A DNA stretch of 64,000 nucleotides from Euclidia mi (taxonomy: Eukaryota; Arthropoda; Insecta; Lepidoptera; Erebidae): contig OX123191.2 of assembly GCA_944739405.2 (NCBI GenBank), positions 7,854,830-7,918,829 of the forward strand, written 5' to 3'. Below, in pieces: positions 1 to 10,236 of this stretch. The notes beneath the pieces are model-generated. The model was not told where the DNA came from. It was given only the letters and a program-made list of their open reading frames with translations, and did not search any database. The position numbers were made by a program, and so were the translations under genes. Position 1 is the stretch's first letter, and every line of letters begins with the position of its first letter.

Positions 1-125
1 GAAATTCCTAATAATTTGTCACTAAGAAATTCTTAACAGAAAACCTTAGCAACATTTTCCGAGCACGACCCGCGAATCGAACCCGTGACCTCATGATCAG
101 CTGTCGTATACACTATATGTCGTAT
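1..125 (-). mobile_element. tRNA-headed SINE remnant
   Basis: On the minus strand this carries a box-B-like segment (GGTTCGATTC within 70-90) in a tRNA-like context, then a stretch resembling the body of the SINE family at 28438 and 42206. The copy runs off the left edge and has no clear tail, so its family is uncertain. Confidence 0.4.
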
Positions 126-127
126 AC

Positions 128-231
128 AATAAAAACATAACTGGCGAAATGTGGGTGTGTAATACACCTCTGCCTACCCCTTCGAGGATAAGAGGCGTGA
201 AGTTATGTTATGTTATGTTATGTTATGAGTA
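128..231 (+). mobile_element. 3' half of tRNA-derived SINE (family A)
   Basis: The conserved SINE tail is visible: CTGGCGAAATGTGGGTG, CACCTCTGCCTACCCCTTCG, then GGCGTGA and a short TTATG pentamer run at about 206-231. The same module ends the copies at 9739, 42206 and 54849. The tRNA head is absent, so this is 5'-truncated, as expected of target-primed reverse transcription. Confidence 0.65.
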
Positions 232-410
232 GCATTGGTCTTATTACAGGTACTAGACATAAGACTAATAAAATATAAATAAACGTCAAGAAAAGGTCAT
301 TTCTTCCATTTTCACAAAATAATATGTACTCAGCAATTAACAAATTTAAGGATATTTTCCGCAGTTATAATTTGCTTTGCCAACAGGATTCATTAGGTCA
401 AAATAAGTCC

Positions 411-999
411 CCCCGTGGGATCTCCACCTTGTCGTGGTGGGAGGGCTCAGTAACCGTGGGTTAGAAGCCACCCACGGTGAAGCTAAGCGGGATCCCGGGA
501 GGGGACGCTCCACGTGGGCTTGGTAGAGGCCTGCGTAGGATGCGTCCCATGGTGCGGTTGCGGGGGACAGTTCTTTCTGTCCCTCGCAGTCGGGTGCGGT
601 CGCGGGAGGAGAGGCGCGTGGGTGTTGCGTTGCCCCGCGCCCTATCTCTCGCGACCAAATGGGGGCGCACCATCGTTGCGTCGCGGTGGGGCCGCAGAGG
701 AAGAGGAGATGCGGTGTTGCGTTGCCGTCCTCCCTATCCTCTGCGGCCACTGGGTGTTTTGGCGGCGGAGCCCATCACCTTCATCCGCCGCCAAGGGGGT
801 TTCGTTCGGGGCCCGCCTGTCCACCTGGCGGGCCAATACCCGCCGGGGGGTAGCGAGGAATGCTTTGGTGAAACCCTACCCTCCGACACATGGGTACATG
901 AGGAGCACGGGTTGGTTTTTAGTCAGTAAGAGTCTGACAGTCCCCTTCGTCCTTCCCCCCGGGGCGGAGGGACTCCATGAGGATTTTCCAACCCGATAC

Positions 1000-1051
<52 letters not shown>
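411..1051 (+). mobile_element. GC-rich poly(A) retroelement made of serial hairpins
   Basis: A sharply GC-rich island in AT-rich DNA that ends in 51 consecutive A residues (1001-1051), so it is probably retroposed from RNA. It has no credible coding capacity; the long ORFs across it lack any family motif. Consecutive inverted repeats are visible: arms 424-428/436-440, 454-460/471-477, 559-570/577-588, 598-609/646-656, 690-700/738-748 and 761-769/784-792. The 13-mer GTGTTGCGTTGCC occurs at 622-634 and 714-726, inside the loops of two neighbouring hairpins. The 3' part (about 920-1000) holds further small stem-loops. I cannot assign it to a named family; a LINE-derived SINE or a 5'-truncated LINE UTR are both possible. 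No TSD was found. The downstream Pao LTR begins directly after the poly(A), so the element may have landed at or replaced the LTR's outer edge. Confidence 0.55.
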
Positions 1052-1053
<2 letters not shown>

Positions 1054-1549
1054 AGACAATCGTTCCACGCTTGTCTAGTGCGAGCGATACCATATTTCCG
1101 TCCCTGTCTCCCATTCCCTAAGGAGGGACACGCCTTTCGCGGATTGGTCGCGGCGATCGTCGACGCGAGAGACAGTCCAGAACTTTCGAGAACATTCGAT
1201 TCGCTATATACGTGTCGGCCATACCGTACCGCTTCGCGTCGCTCCCGCTATAATTATTACCGCTTATATAATAAACCGCTCGCAAGTGAAAGTGATTTGT
1301 GTAGTGAAGTGAATCAAGCAGCTTCATCCCGAAACACCAGGAGACTGCCCTTCTGAGGCGAAGAAGATCGCCGTACAAGGTAAGTGCCCCCCGTCCTTGG
1401 AATATCCTATACCCACTCACAATCATCTCTCCCATTCCAATCCTACTATAGGCGATACTAGGCGGCTAAAACCCGCTATCCTTTGTATACAGTCCATTTC
1501 CTTCTCCAAGTCGCCTAAGACCCTACGGTTTCGGGATAACGCCGAACCA
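1052..1549 (+). repeat. 5' LTR of Pao-A
   Basis: About 498 bp, matching the 3' LTR piece at 3722-4082 almost throughout its second half. It ends ...GCCGAACCA exactly as the Pao-B LTR does. The outer end starts next to a poly(A) run; by alignment with Pao-B the first bases may be lost. Confidence 0.75.
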
Positions 1550-1555
1550 TTTTTT

Positions 1556-1575
1556 TGATCCATACGAGTCGGATT
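1556..1575 (+). promoter_or_regulatory. Degenerate primer-binding site of Pao-A
   Basis: TGATCCATACGAGTCGGATT starts six bases after the LTR end. The corresponding Pao-B site (14323-14343, minus strand) starts TGGTCC and resembles the complement of an insect tRNA-Tyr 3' end; here the leading TGG has decayed. Confidence 0.4.
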
Positions 1576-1887
1576 CATTCACGTTTTTATACGTTATATC
1601 GCTATACCTAGGCAGTTATAACACCTAGCTATACTCCTAATATATTCACATAACCGTCACATGGATGTTTCCGCCCGCATCAGTAGGTAATATACTTTTA
1701 TGTAGCTACCTATTTACTAAATTATAAATTCTGGAACTATCATAGTTGTCTTGTAAATCTCATATTTCGAGCAACTTTTAATTCCACAGCTCTAAAGTGT
1801 TGCCTACTTAGCCTACTTAGGTAAAATAATAGGTACATAAGATATTCTTATTTTGTTTCGTTCTCATTAGCTTATACTTACGTAAGC

Positions 1888-2914
1888 ATGTCACAACAAA
1901 AGAAGTCACGCGTGTCGGAAGACAAAGAGATGACAATCTTAGAAGCAAAACGCAATATTTTATTTGAGCGTATTCAAAACATCTATGAACGCTCAAAAAC
2001 CGCATCTATTTCCGACAGTTTTGTTTGTTTTTGTTTTTCGTGTGAGTGTGTGGCCAACTCTAGTGTCGGAGTTTGTAGGCTGCCCGAAGGCCTCCGACAT
2101 GGCCTAACGATTCTTATCCTGAGACAAGAACCGGGACCGACAGCTTTACGTGCCTTCCGAAGCACGGTAGCGCTCAGATGTAAATGCCACACTTGGTCAC
2201 CCATCCAAGTGGCGACCTGTGCAAGCGTTGCTTAACTTTGCCGATCTGTTACGAACAACAAGCCAAGTCACGCTATGAGCGCTACTTTCCGACAGTAATA
2301 GCGAAGCATTTCTCAGTTATTGTATGACAGTAGATAGTATTCGAACAGATTTTCATAAGTTGTTAGACGATTATAACGCAAGTTTATTTTCTATCAATCC
2401 TGATGAAAAACCGAACTATCAAGCGTACACCTCATTCGAAGATCTTTATTGTATTATTAAGCGTATACAATCGCAATTGGAGGGTAAATGTTCAGCAGAG
2501 CCCGTTGCCCGCAAACCGAGATTACCGCCAATCGAGATTATGTCGTTTGACGGAGATATACGAAATTGGCCTTTATTCTATGCGAGTTTTAAGTCTACAG
2601 TGCACGATAATGGTTCTCTGACAGATGCTGACAGGTTGTACTATTTAATAGGTAAACTGTCACCGAAGGCCCAGTCCGTATTTGCAGGTGTCACACCCAG
2701 TGCTGAGAATTATCAGGTCATATTTCAGTCACTACTTGACAGATATCAAGACACGCGCGTCCTAGCGTCTACCTACTTTGACCAAGCTTTAAATCTTACG
2801 TCGCAGGTGCAGGCCACGGTGAATTCCCCCTCCACGCCTCAGAATGAGATATCGTTGTGTACGACATCCATTGCGCGGGCGGCACGCACGCGCGGACGGC
2901 CTTCGCGCTTGTAG
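1888..2914 (+). pseudogene. Gag polyprotein of Pao-A, interrupted and internally deleted
   Basis: The capsid precursor of a BEL/Pao element. It starts at an ATG at 1888 (MSQQKKSRVSEDKE) and is colinear with the Pao-B gag start (MPQQKKPCMSEEKE). The frame breaks at 2019 where a 5S SINE is inserted, and resumes unbroken after the SINE at about 2296. Typical Pao gag sequence follows (FDGDIRNWPLFYASFKSTV; LTDADRLYYLIGKLSP). After FDQALNL (about 2790) the sequence jumps to TSQVQ, which in Pao-B lies roughly 200 codons later, so the zinc-knuckle region is deleted. A 2-nt loss near 2905 then shifts the frame relative to protease. Confidence 0.85.
2019..2285 (-). mobile_element. 5S rRNA-derived SINE inserted in Pao-A gag
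   Basis: A 267-bp element on the minus strand flanked by a perfect 10-bp TSD, TTTCCGACAG, at 2009-2018 and 2286-2295. The head carries the 5S RNA polymerase III internal promoter: AGTTAAGCAACG, then CACTTGGATGGGTGACC. The T-rich left edge is the reverse complement of its A-rich tail. It is very similar to the copy at 35693-35951, so the family moved fairly recently. Removing it restores an open gag frame at this site. Confidence 0.9.
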
Positions 2915-2940
2915 TGATCAGAGCAGTGCTAGGCCGCGAT

Positions 2941-3452
2941 GTATGGCGTCTAAGACTGTTCTGTTAGCGACAGCGCAAGTTATCGTGTATGATGTTAATG
3001 GGTCGCCGCACATGGTACGTTGTCTGCTAGATAGCGCATCTCAGACCAATTTAATAACGTTAGAATTGTTCAAACGCCTCGGATTATGGAATAACTTTAA
3101 AAATACGAACTCAATAGTCCGAGGGATAGGTGGATCAGAAAAACATTGTAAGGGTTCCGTAGATATTAAAATACATTTGCGTGTTGATAGGAATATTAAT
3201 TTTAACATTTCTTCGCTTATCGTGGAGCGTATTACGGACGCATTGCCGAACGCTAATGTAGACGTAGCATCAATCACTCACCTTGAGTCATTGCCGCTGG
3301 CAGACGCGGAGTTTGCGAATCCGGCAGGCATTGATCTTTTGATCGGAGCTTCAATATTTCCGCACTTGCTACTAACTAAAATAGTACGTAGTGAGCGATA
3401 TGATTTACCGCCCGCTATTGAGACGGTATTTGGGTATGTGATTATGGGTACC
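2941..3452 (+). pseudogene. Retropepsin-like protease region of Pao-A
   Basis: The aspartic protease at the start of BEL/Pao pol. The active-site region reads VRCLLDSASQTNLIT, corresponding to the D-S/T-G type motif, followed by the conserved stretch ...NINFNISSLIVERITD...LPLADAEFANPAGIDLLIGASIFP. It is colinear with Pao-B at 9040-9477 (there DRASQ). Downstream of about 3450 the frame runs into a local duplication and is then lost before the RT core. Confidence 0.8.
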
Positions 3453-3489
3453 GTACACATACATTACATACCGTACACATACGTTACAT
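3450..3489 (+). repeat. 20-bp tandem duplication in Pao-A pol
   Basis: ACCGTACACATACATTACAT is followed directly by ACCGTACACATACGTTACAT. Pao-B has one copy at the matching place (about 9010-9030, minus strand), so this is a small tandem duplication private to Pao-A. Confidence 0.7.
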
Positions 3490-3588
3490 GCGTTACATAC
3501 TTCTCATTGTATTACGTTTTGTTATTGTTCTGCTCTTCAAGAGATCAAGGTGGAAGCTAAAACTGTGTGTAAGATAAAGCACTAATTA

Positions 3589-3680
3589 GCTATGCTATGC
3601 TATGCTATGCTATGCTACGCTATGCTACGATATGCTTTGCTATGCTAAGCTATGCTACGCTACGCTACACTATACTATAC
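3589..3680 (+). repeat. (TATGC)n pentamer microsatellite
   Basis: Imperfect runs of CTATG/CTACG pentamers. They sit where most of the Pao-A reverse transcriptase should be, between the end of protease-linked sequence (about 3560) and the YMDD scrap at 3684. Confidence 0.85.
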
Positions 3681-3683
3681 TAC

Positions 3684-3721
3684 ACTTCCGCTTTGTATAT
3701 GGATGACATTGCCTGTAGTGT
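3684..3721 (+). pseudogene. RT catalytic-motif scrap of Pao-A
   Basis: The translation reads ALYMDDIACSV, the same motif as in Pao-B (8270-8290, minus). It is directly fused to the interior of the 3' LTR at about 3722, so one deletion joins the RT catalytic motif to the LTR. Confidence 0.8.
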
Positions 3722-4082
3722 CATTCGCTATATACGTGTCGGCCATACCGTACCGCTCCGCGTCGCTCCCGCTATAATTATTACCGCTTATATATAAACC
3801 GCTCGCAAGTGGAAGTGATTTGTGTAGTGAAGTGAATCAAGCAGCTTCATCCCGAAACACCAGGAGACTGCCCTTCTGAGACAAAGAAGATCGCCGTACA
3901 AGGTAAGTGCCCCCCGTCCTTGGAATATTCTATACCCACTCACAATCATCTCTCCCATTCCAATCCTACATCCTCTCCTCTTATCCAATCCTAGGCGGCT
4001 AAAACCCGCTATCCTTTGTATACAGTCCATTTCCTTCTCCAAGTCGCCTAGAACCCTACGGTTTCGGTGTAACGCCGAACCA
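3722..4082 (+). repeat. 3' LTR of Pao-A, 5'-truncated
   Basis: Matches 1194-1549 of the 5' LTR, with scattered substitutions and a length difference near 3967-3995. It ends in GCCGAACCA. Its first part is removed by the deletion that begins in the RT. Confidence 0.85.
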
Positions 4083-4885
4083 CCGAGAGATTAAGCTAAA
4101 TTCTAAATATCTGTCAACGAAATTTACTTTAATGTATTACGTTTTTTTTTGCACAAACAGAAAACCACAAATGAATGTTATCCTTAAAGTTGAACGAAAT
4201 AACTGAAAGTCGGATTATCTTAGACTTCATCTTAGAAGTGCCCCGTACTGAAGAGGATTATATTTTTTTTAAAGTCAACAATTTTGATAAATTTTCTACT
4301 TTTATTCACAATATCTTGGTCGTGGTTTAAACTGCCCTCGTTTGAGAAGTTGTTTATATCATAAATCATATTTATGGGACTACTAGGATATGAAATCATA
4401 CTGGGAACTATATTACACTTAAAATAGAAAATATAGTTTTTTGTGTCGCAGCTTCAAGGCAGTGAAAATGAAGGTTTCTTCTTGAAAATGCTTTATGGTG
4501 TAGCAGTCTTGATTTTTGTTACAGAATAGTACAGTGAGAATGGCTCTGACCTGAACACAATGGATGAGTGTGGGAGTGGCTAGGCTACTCAAAATGATGC
4601 TGAGGGAGCAAAGAGTAGATCCTCCCAGTATTATAAGGGTGAAGTAGGTCCAATACTGTCCGTGATGGCAACACTCGACCTTCTTCTTCTTGGGTAGATA
4701 GTTAGCATTCCTCATTTCATCTCATTCTATTTTGCCTCTACATGCAAAATGTAGGTATAAGATTGTGACTTCAATCGGTCAGTGGTTTGTAAAACTTCTC
4801 TGAGAAAAGCCAAGCGATCTCCCATATACGAAGCGTAGATAGACGCAGTACGTGGATATTATGTTATGGGTACGCAAAGAATTGG
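4083..4885. other. Unassigned AT-rich sequence
   Basis: No gene, repeat head or recognisable domain seen on either strand; only A/T-rich spacer. Confidence 0.5.
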
Positions 4886-4958
4886 ATTAGTGTGTATTAT
4901 TAGGTATATCCTCCATATTAAAATATTATGGAGGATATACCTAATAATACACACTAAT
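4886..4958. repeat. Perfect 31-bp palindrome with 11-nt loop
   Basis: Arms 4886-4916 and 4928-4958 are exact reverse complements (ATTAGTGTGTATTATTAGG... and its complement). The loop is 4917-4927. No TSD was identified. It could be a fold-back element or a local snap-back duplication. Confidence 0.9.
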
Positions 4959-4977
4959 TAATTATAAATAAGCAAGT

Positions 4978-5048
4978 GTCCATGAGCGGCGGTGATCCAT
5001 CAGATAAACTGCTTGCTCGTTTGTCTCCCTATGTAACAAAAAAAGCAT
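4978..5048 (+). mobile_element. 3' end of dispersed SINE-like repeat (family R)
   Basis: Matches the end of the 46590-46897 copy: GGCGGTGATCC...CAGATAAACTGCTTGCTCGTTTG, ending in an A run at 5038-5044. Pao-B inserted just beyond this A-rich end. Confidence 0.6.
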
Positions 5049-5054
5049 AATAGC

Positions 5055-5549
5055 TGGTTCGGCGTTGCACCGAAACGTATGTACTAGGCGATTTGGAAAA
5101 ATATTAATATTGTGGACTGTATAAGGATGGCTGATGATCGCCTAGAATAGGAAAAAGGTGAAAAGGAGTTGGAAATTATAGCTATTGGGATTTATAGGTC
5201 ACGCCTTACCTCCTTTTTCTCGGCTTGACAAAATGGCGGCCGCCTGGTTCTTCTAGAGTCTCGAAGCTGCACTGATCACTCCACTACATCCGCGGGCAGT
5301 TATTCTCGTTTATAGTATAAAATAGCGGTAAAATATTGCGGTGCTGCATGTATTCGTCACGGCGCGGAACTGCGCCAGGACACAGCTGGTCAGCGGGACC
5401 GTTGATTCTTGACTCCGTCGCAGCGTCATTGAATTCTGCGACCAATTAGAGCGAGGCGTGCCTTTGGGAGGGTATGGGATAGAAAGGGATAAAAGATCGC
5501 TCGTTTTGACATCATTAAAGAGCAATGGAAAAGATAGATGGCGCTACCA
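5055..5549 (-). repeat. 3' LTR of Pao-B
   Basis: 495 bp, same length as 14349-14843. The termini TGGT/ACCA are inverted relative to each other. The outer flank ATAGC matches the flank of the other LTR. Confidence 0.95.
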
Positions 5550-5551
5550 TA

Positions 5552-5563
5552 TCCCTCCGGCCC
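5552..5563 (-). other. Polypurine tract of Pao-B
   Basis: On the minus strand GGGCCGGAGGGA lies two bases inside the 3' LTR, the expected place for plus-strand priming in LTR retrotransposons. The two central pyrimidines make it imperfect. Confidence 0.45.
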
Positions 5564-5752
5564 TAAAGGGTTGCCTTTAAAAAAATAAAATTGAACTTAG
5601 CTATGTTAGATGTACTACCGCATAACCCATCAATATGTTAAGACAGCGATATGATATTAAAATTAATCTAAATTAACTTTAGCGAAACAATTATAACGAA
5701 ACTACAAACTAAATACTTAAACTAAGAGGTATATCTAACTTCAGGCTAGATC

Positions 5753-7030
5753 TCACTGAGTTGGAAGCGGACAGAGACGTACAACAGGGCGCACGTAGCT
5801 CCCCTTCGCGGTTTTCACGGTAACAACGCGGGTCGTACCGTCTTTGGAAGTATGCAGTTACGCCACGATGGCTAACGGCCATGAAAGCGGCGGAGCATTA
5901 TCATGTACTATGACGACCAACGTACCCTCCTGTATAGGGGATGCAGGACTATTCCATTTGGATCTAGCATGAAGCTGGTGGAGATATTCCGCACGCCAGC
6001 GCCGCCAGAACGACTGCACGAGTTTATCCAGCAGAGTATGTCTCTGGAGCAAGCTTGAAGATTCTGCTTCAGGAGCCGGAAATGACGATAATGGCACTGT
6101 GTTCCGAAAATGTGCAGGGCTTAACGCGGATGGTTCTGCAGGGTCACTACTCAATGCCGTGAGCGGACGCGAGTTGATCAGCGCCTCAACTTGTGCAAGG
6201 ACAGTTAAAAGCTCTTCGTAAGAGAGGATCTGTTGACCTATAACTTTAAAGAGATGCGTTTTAATTACTTTGACCATGCTTTCCCAACATCCACCGAAAT
6301 GTGGTGATGGTGGCGGAATAAACTTCCAGTCAATATGATTTATGGAAAGTTCTTCCTGAAGACGAGTACGATACTCTTCCCTGAGAAACTTATAAAGGTT
6401 GCGTAAATAAGAGCTTGCGCCCACGAAACAAGTGCCGATATCCGTGTACAAACACTGTATAGGGCCGCGTCGTGAAAGAAATCGTTTAAGGGCTGCCAGG
6501 AATGACACCGTGCTTAAATCCGTCGCAACTTCAATGTGCGTAGCGCGCGTCGTTAAGCATGTAAAAATACATAGCCAAGCTTTACGGCTTTTAACACCTC
6601 GACCACGCACTGGCGTATACTGCAGTGGTCCTGCGTAATCACAACCGTTATGTGTAAACGCTTTATCAACCTGATTGACGCGCTGGCTAGGAAGATCTGC
6701 CATGGGAGGGAAAATCGGACGCGGACGAGATTTGAAACAGACGTTACATTTATGTATTCTGTGACGAATTATTCGTCGAGCAGCTAAAACCCAATATTTT
6801 TGCCTAAGTAAGGACATAAGCAACTCTGGACCAGCATGGAGATGCTTCTTGTGATAAAAATCAACAAGAAGGTCGACAACATGATCATGACGCGGTAGAA
6901 TGCAGAGATGCATGTAGTTATAAGGTTCGTCCGAATTTGACAGACGACCACCAAGGCGTATGACACCGTGCTCATCGAGAAACGGCTTGAGCCTAATGAT
7001 AGCGGGAGAACAAGGTACATTATTTTTCAA
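5753..7030 (-). pseudogene. Integrase region of Pao-B pol
   Basis: The DDE integrase that would join element cDNA to the host chromosome. The stretch open from 7030 down to 5858 (390 codons) has an HHCC zinc-binding segment (H60/H63 to C95-x2-C98), then the catalytic core with D131 (CDYAGP), D197 (TDIGTCFVG) and E250 (HFGGCWE). Families usually have an Asn two residues after the second Asp; here it is replaced by Ile, probably decay. A stop interrupts near 5856. The last 30 or so codons (RVVTVKTAKGSYVRPVVRLCPLPTQ-like) follow in the same frame to a natural stop at 5753. The frame joins the RNase H part across stops near 7020. Confidence 0.85.
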
Positions 7031-7910
7031 ATTTTGAATGTCGTTCTAAAATGAACAGCCTGTACAGCTCGTAGTAACTTACATTCTGCAAATTCAAGAT
7101 CAGTACTTGAAACAAAAGTCCCATTAGGTAGATGCCTAAGAAACCTACAGACATAAACGATGGCGCGGAGTAACTTAGACCACGATGACATGCGTAGTGC
7201 GAGTGCATAGATCGGAGATTCAGCAACCTCAACAAACATGGGATGAGAAACTGACTTCCGTTCGGGTACATCCTCGTCCTCTGCACTCTGGTCAAAGGGC
7301 CACTCTGATGGATCATGGGCAATCCAAGAAAGTCCACGATGCCACAATGGATGATGCAGAAGATTAAGTGGAGTAACACCACGAGACAGGCAATCAGCGG
7401 GGTTCTCAATTCCCGCGACGTGATTGAAACAAGTAGCAGGAACAAGTTCAATTAATTTACTAACGCGGTTGGCGACAAAAGTCTGCCAGCGGTGAAGAGA
7501 AGAATAAATCCAAGCGAGCACTACTTTGGAGTCAGAAAACGCGTATATTTTATTGATAGGGTAGTGGGGCAAAACTGTGTCTTGAACCTTGCGGAGCAAC
7601 TGAGACAGCAGAAGGGCCGCGCACAACTCCAGTCTCGCAACCGAAATGGTTTTAATAGGCGAGACCTTGGACTAAGCACAAACTAACTGCACCGAGTAGT
7701 TAGAACAAATGCGGACTTGCAGATATACGACTCCGCCGTAAGCACGCTCGCTGGCGTCAGCAAAACCTATTAAGTTGATGGTACATCCATCTACCAACCC
7801 AAGATGACGCGGAATAGTAATTTGATTAAGCGCAGTAAGCTCAATACAAAACTGGCTCCAAGCGGCGACAATATGGTCAGGGGGTGTTTCATCCCACTCA
7901 CACTTTGATA
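7027..7910 (-). pseudogene. RNase H and connecting region of Pao-B pol
   Basis: Continues the pol frame after RT. FADASERAYGG (about 7740-7770) fits the first RNase H Asp, and YAFSDSKVVLAWI (about 7530-7560) the DSK/DST motif, followed by AGIENPADCLSRG, the conserved Pao stretch. In-frame stops occur near 7912 and 7677 and at the end of this segment. The enzyme would degrade the RNA strand of the RNA-DNA hybrid during reverse transcription. Confidence 0.8.
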
Positions 7911-7911
7911 G

Positions 7912-9477
7912 CTAAAGTTCTTTGATCAAGAGCTTGGCGTACAAAATTGTGGGAGCCACAAAACCCATTATGTCCCATAGTCGAGCCACTGTGGACAGCA
8001 TAGTGCGTTTGGTGCACTTATCATCTGGCGGTGAGACGTCAAAGCGAAAACTATCGCAGGATTTGTCCCAGCGTAAACCGAGAACTTTATGCGGTACAGA
8101 CTTCTCAAACTCAATGTCTGGAGAAGCTTTATGAGAATCAGGTATGCGTGCGAGAACCTCCTTAGAGTTGCTTGTCCATTTGACAAGATCAAACTGGCCT
8201 CGCTTGAAAATCTGAATAAGCTCTTCACAAAGCGAAATTGCTAGCGGAATGGATATGACACTATAGGCAATGTCATCCATATACAAAGCGGAAGTAGCAA
8301 CAGCTGCTGCGGCGGGAAAGTGATCGCCTTCATCAGAAAGGATAAAGGTTCCTTATTGTCAAAACGATAAAAAATCCGTTGAAATCTACGGTCAGATTCG
8401 CGAACGCCGATACTGTGAAACATTTGGCGGCAATCAGCTGACAGAGCGATTTGGAAAAGACGAAACTTTATCATGATGTTAAATAAATCATCCTGTAGAT
8501 TGGGGCCGGCATGCAATATGTCATTAATCGACTGACCCGATGTAGTCCTACAACTAGCATCTAAAACCACACGAAGTTTAGTAGAGGTTTTATCTTCGCG
8601 AACTATGCCGTGATGCGGGATATAATATGAGGGAAGAGAATTGCCCTCGTTGTTTACAACTACACTCAAAAAACCTTTATTTAGGTAGTCGCGAATGACG
8701 TCATTATAGGCGCCGCGTAACTTAAGTGATGCATCAAGTTTTCGTTCTAAACAATGAAAACGTCTAAGCGCAGCAGCGTACGAGTCGCCTAACGAATAAG
8801 GGTCACCATAGAATGGCAACGCCACAACGTATCTGCCACTGTCGTCACGAACAGTGGTAGCGCGGAAATATTCTTCACACTCGAGATCCTTATGGCTCAT
8901 CGAGGGCGGTGCGGTAACCTCTTCCAGCTCCCAAAATTGCTTGAGAAGAGAATAAATATTATTTTCTTGAAGAACAGAACAACAACAAGACGTAATATAA
9001 AGAGAAGTATGTAACGTAGGTACGGTACCCACAATCACATACCCAAATACCGTCTCAATAGCGGGCGGTAAATTATATTGCTCACTACGTACTACTTTAG
9101 GTAATAACAAGTGCGGAAATATTGAAGCTCCGATCAAAACATCAATGTCTGCCGGATTCGCAAATTCCGCGTCTGCTAGCGGTAATGTCTCAAGGTGTGT
9201 GAGTAGCGATACGTCCACATTAGCGTTCGGCAATATGTCCGTAATACGCTCCACGATAAGGGAAGAAATGTTAAAATTAATATTCCTATCAAAACGCGAA
9301 TGTATTTTAATACCTACGGAACCCTTGCAATGTTTTTCTGACCCCCCGATACCCTTGACTACTAAGTTAGTATTTCTAAAGTTATCCCACATTCCGAGGC
9401 GTTTGAAACAATCAGAAGTAATAAAATTACTCTGTGACGCCCTATCGAGTAAACAACGAACTATGTGCGGCGCGTTA
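7912..9477 (-). pseudogene. Protease (most) and reverse transcriptase of Pao-B
   Basis: Reading leftward from 9477: protease with VRCLLDRASQSNFIT (the usual DS/DT of the active site is DR here), a linker, then RT with the conserved KTSTKLRVVLDAS block, the GPNLQDDLFNI block, ALSADCRQMFHSIGV (catalytic Asp of motif A) and YMDDIAYSV (motif C). Around 8318-8340 the frame shifts, and about 25-35 codons expected between FDNKEP and the segment leading into YMDD are missing, so RT motif B is lost. The first codons of protease lie right of the MITE at 10237. Confidence 0.88.
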
Positions 9478-9481
9478 TTAA

Positions 9482-10236
9482 CCCGCCATTTGTGACCTGT
9501 ATGTCTGTGAGACCGGGTGGATCGAAAAAGTCGAATAACTTTTATACCCGTTGACCAATTGGGTTGCATATTCGTGTACTTTCCTGATTTCACGTACCCC
9601 ACCGTCTCAGTACACCCCGCATCGGTGGGGCAGGCGCATGTTTTTGAGTTTTGGCGTCAACCCGGTGCGTGAGACCGGGGTCACAGATTACGTAAGTAAA
9701 ATAGTCTTAGTTAAATATGTCAATATTATTTTTAATTTCTCGCCCCTTATTACGTGGGACTAAAGTATATCTGGCGAAAAGTGGGTGTAGAAATACACCT
9801 CTGCCTACCCCTTCGGGGATAAAAGGCGTGACGATATGTATGTATGTATGTATTTTTAATTTTTATTTTTTTTATAGTTCCTATTTCCAGCAGTGGACGT
9901 CGTTTGGCTGATATGATGTAAGAGGCTGATTTAGTTAGAAAAAATATTTTTGTTAAAAATTTTGATATTTTAGAAGAGCATTAAAAATAACTTGGTTATT
10001 TTTAATGTTTTAACGATGTAAGCTTATAGATAAATAAATGATATTTAAGATAAATAATGATTGATTTTAAGATATTATAACATTGTATTATTATAAAAAA
10101 ATCATGGCTTTTCAATATTTTAATAAGTAGAAACTCTATGCAGTAAACCCATTTAGGAAATCTCAATTTGAAAATCCCGGTTTATAAGACCGGCATCACA
10201 AACCACGTAAGTCAAAGTGACGTCACAAATGGCGGG
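9482..10236. mobile_element. piggyBac-like nonautonomous element (MITE) in Pao-B pol
   Basis: Terminal inverted repeats CCCGCCATTTGTGAC (9482-9496) and GTCACAAATGGCGGG (10222-10236), flanked by TTAA (9478-9481 and 10237-10240). A TTAA target and CCC terminus are the hallmark of piggyBac. No transposase is present. A related internal block (GAGACCGG..TCACA..TACGTAAGT near 9671 and RACCGGCATCACAAACCACGTAAGT near 10187) recurs at both ends. A SINE sits inside at 9739-9850. Removal leaves the protease frame of Pao-B open. Confidence 0.9.
9739..9850 (+). mobile_element. 5'-truncated SINE A inside the piggyBac-like MITE
   Basis: Starts within the CTCGCCCCTTATTACG module and ends in TGTATG repeats. 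A perfect 12-bp TSD, TATTTTTAATTT, lies at 9727-9738 and 9851-9862. It is near-identical to the tail of the copy at 54849-55254. Confidence 0.9.

Larger units (their letters stand above)
1052..4082 (+). mobile_element. Pao-A: deleted BEL/Pao LTR retrotransposon
   Basis: Order on the plus strand: 5' LTR, primer-binding-site relic, gag, protease, a scrap of reverse transcriptase, partial 3' LTR. It is related to Pao-B (5055-14843): both share gag, protease and the LTR ending GCCGAACCA. Against Pao-B, Pao-A has lost the second half of gag, about two thirds of pol (most of RT, all of RNase H and integrase) and the first part of the 3' LTR. It has gained a 5S SINE in gag. It is non-functional. The 5' LTR end is uncertain because it abuts the poly(A) run. 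Confidence 0.85.

Noticed and set aside
346..1356. Long overlapping ORFs on both strands over 346-1356
   Set aside because: They follow from high GC and a poly(A)/poly-Lys run. No domain, and the region is a noncoding hairpin-rich retroelement next to an LTR.
1888..2235. 115-codon chimeric ORF
   Set aside because: It is Pao gag running into an antisense SINE; not a real protein.
3589..3680. CRISPR-like array
   Set aside because: The units are 5-bp tandem repeats without spacers; a microsatellite in a eukaryotic genome.
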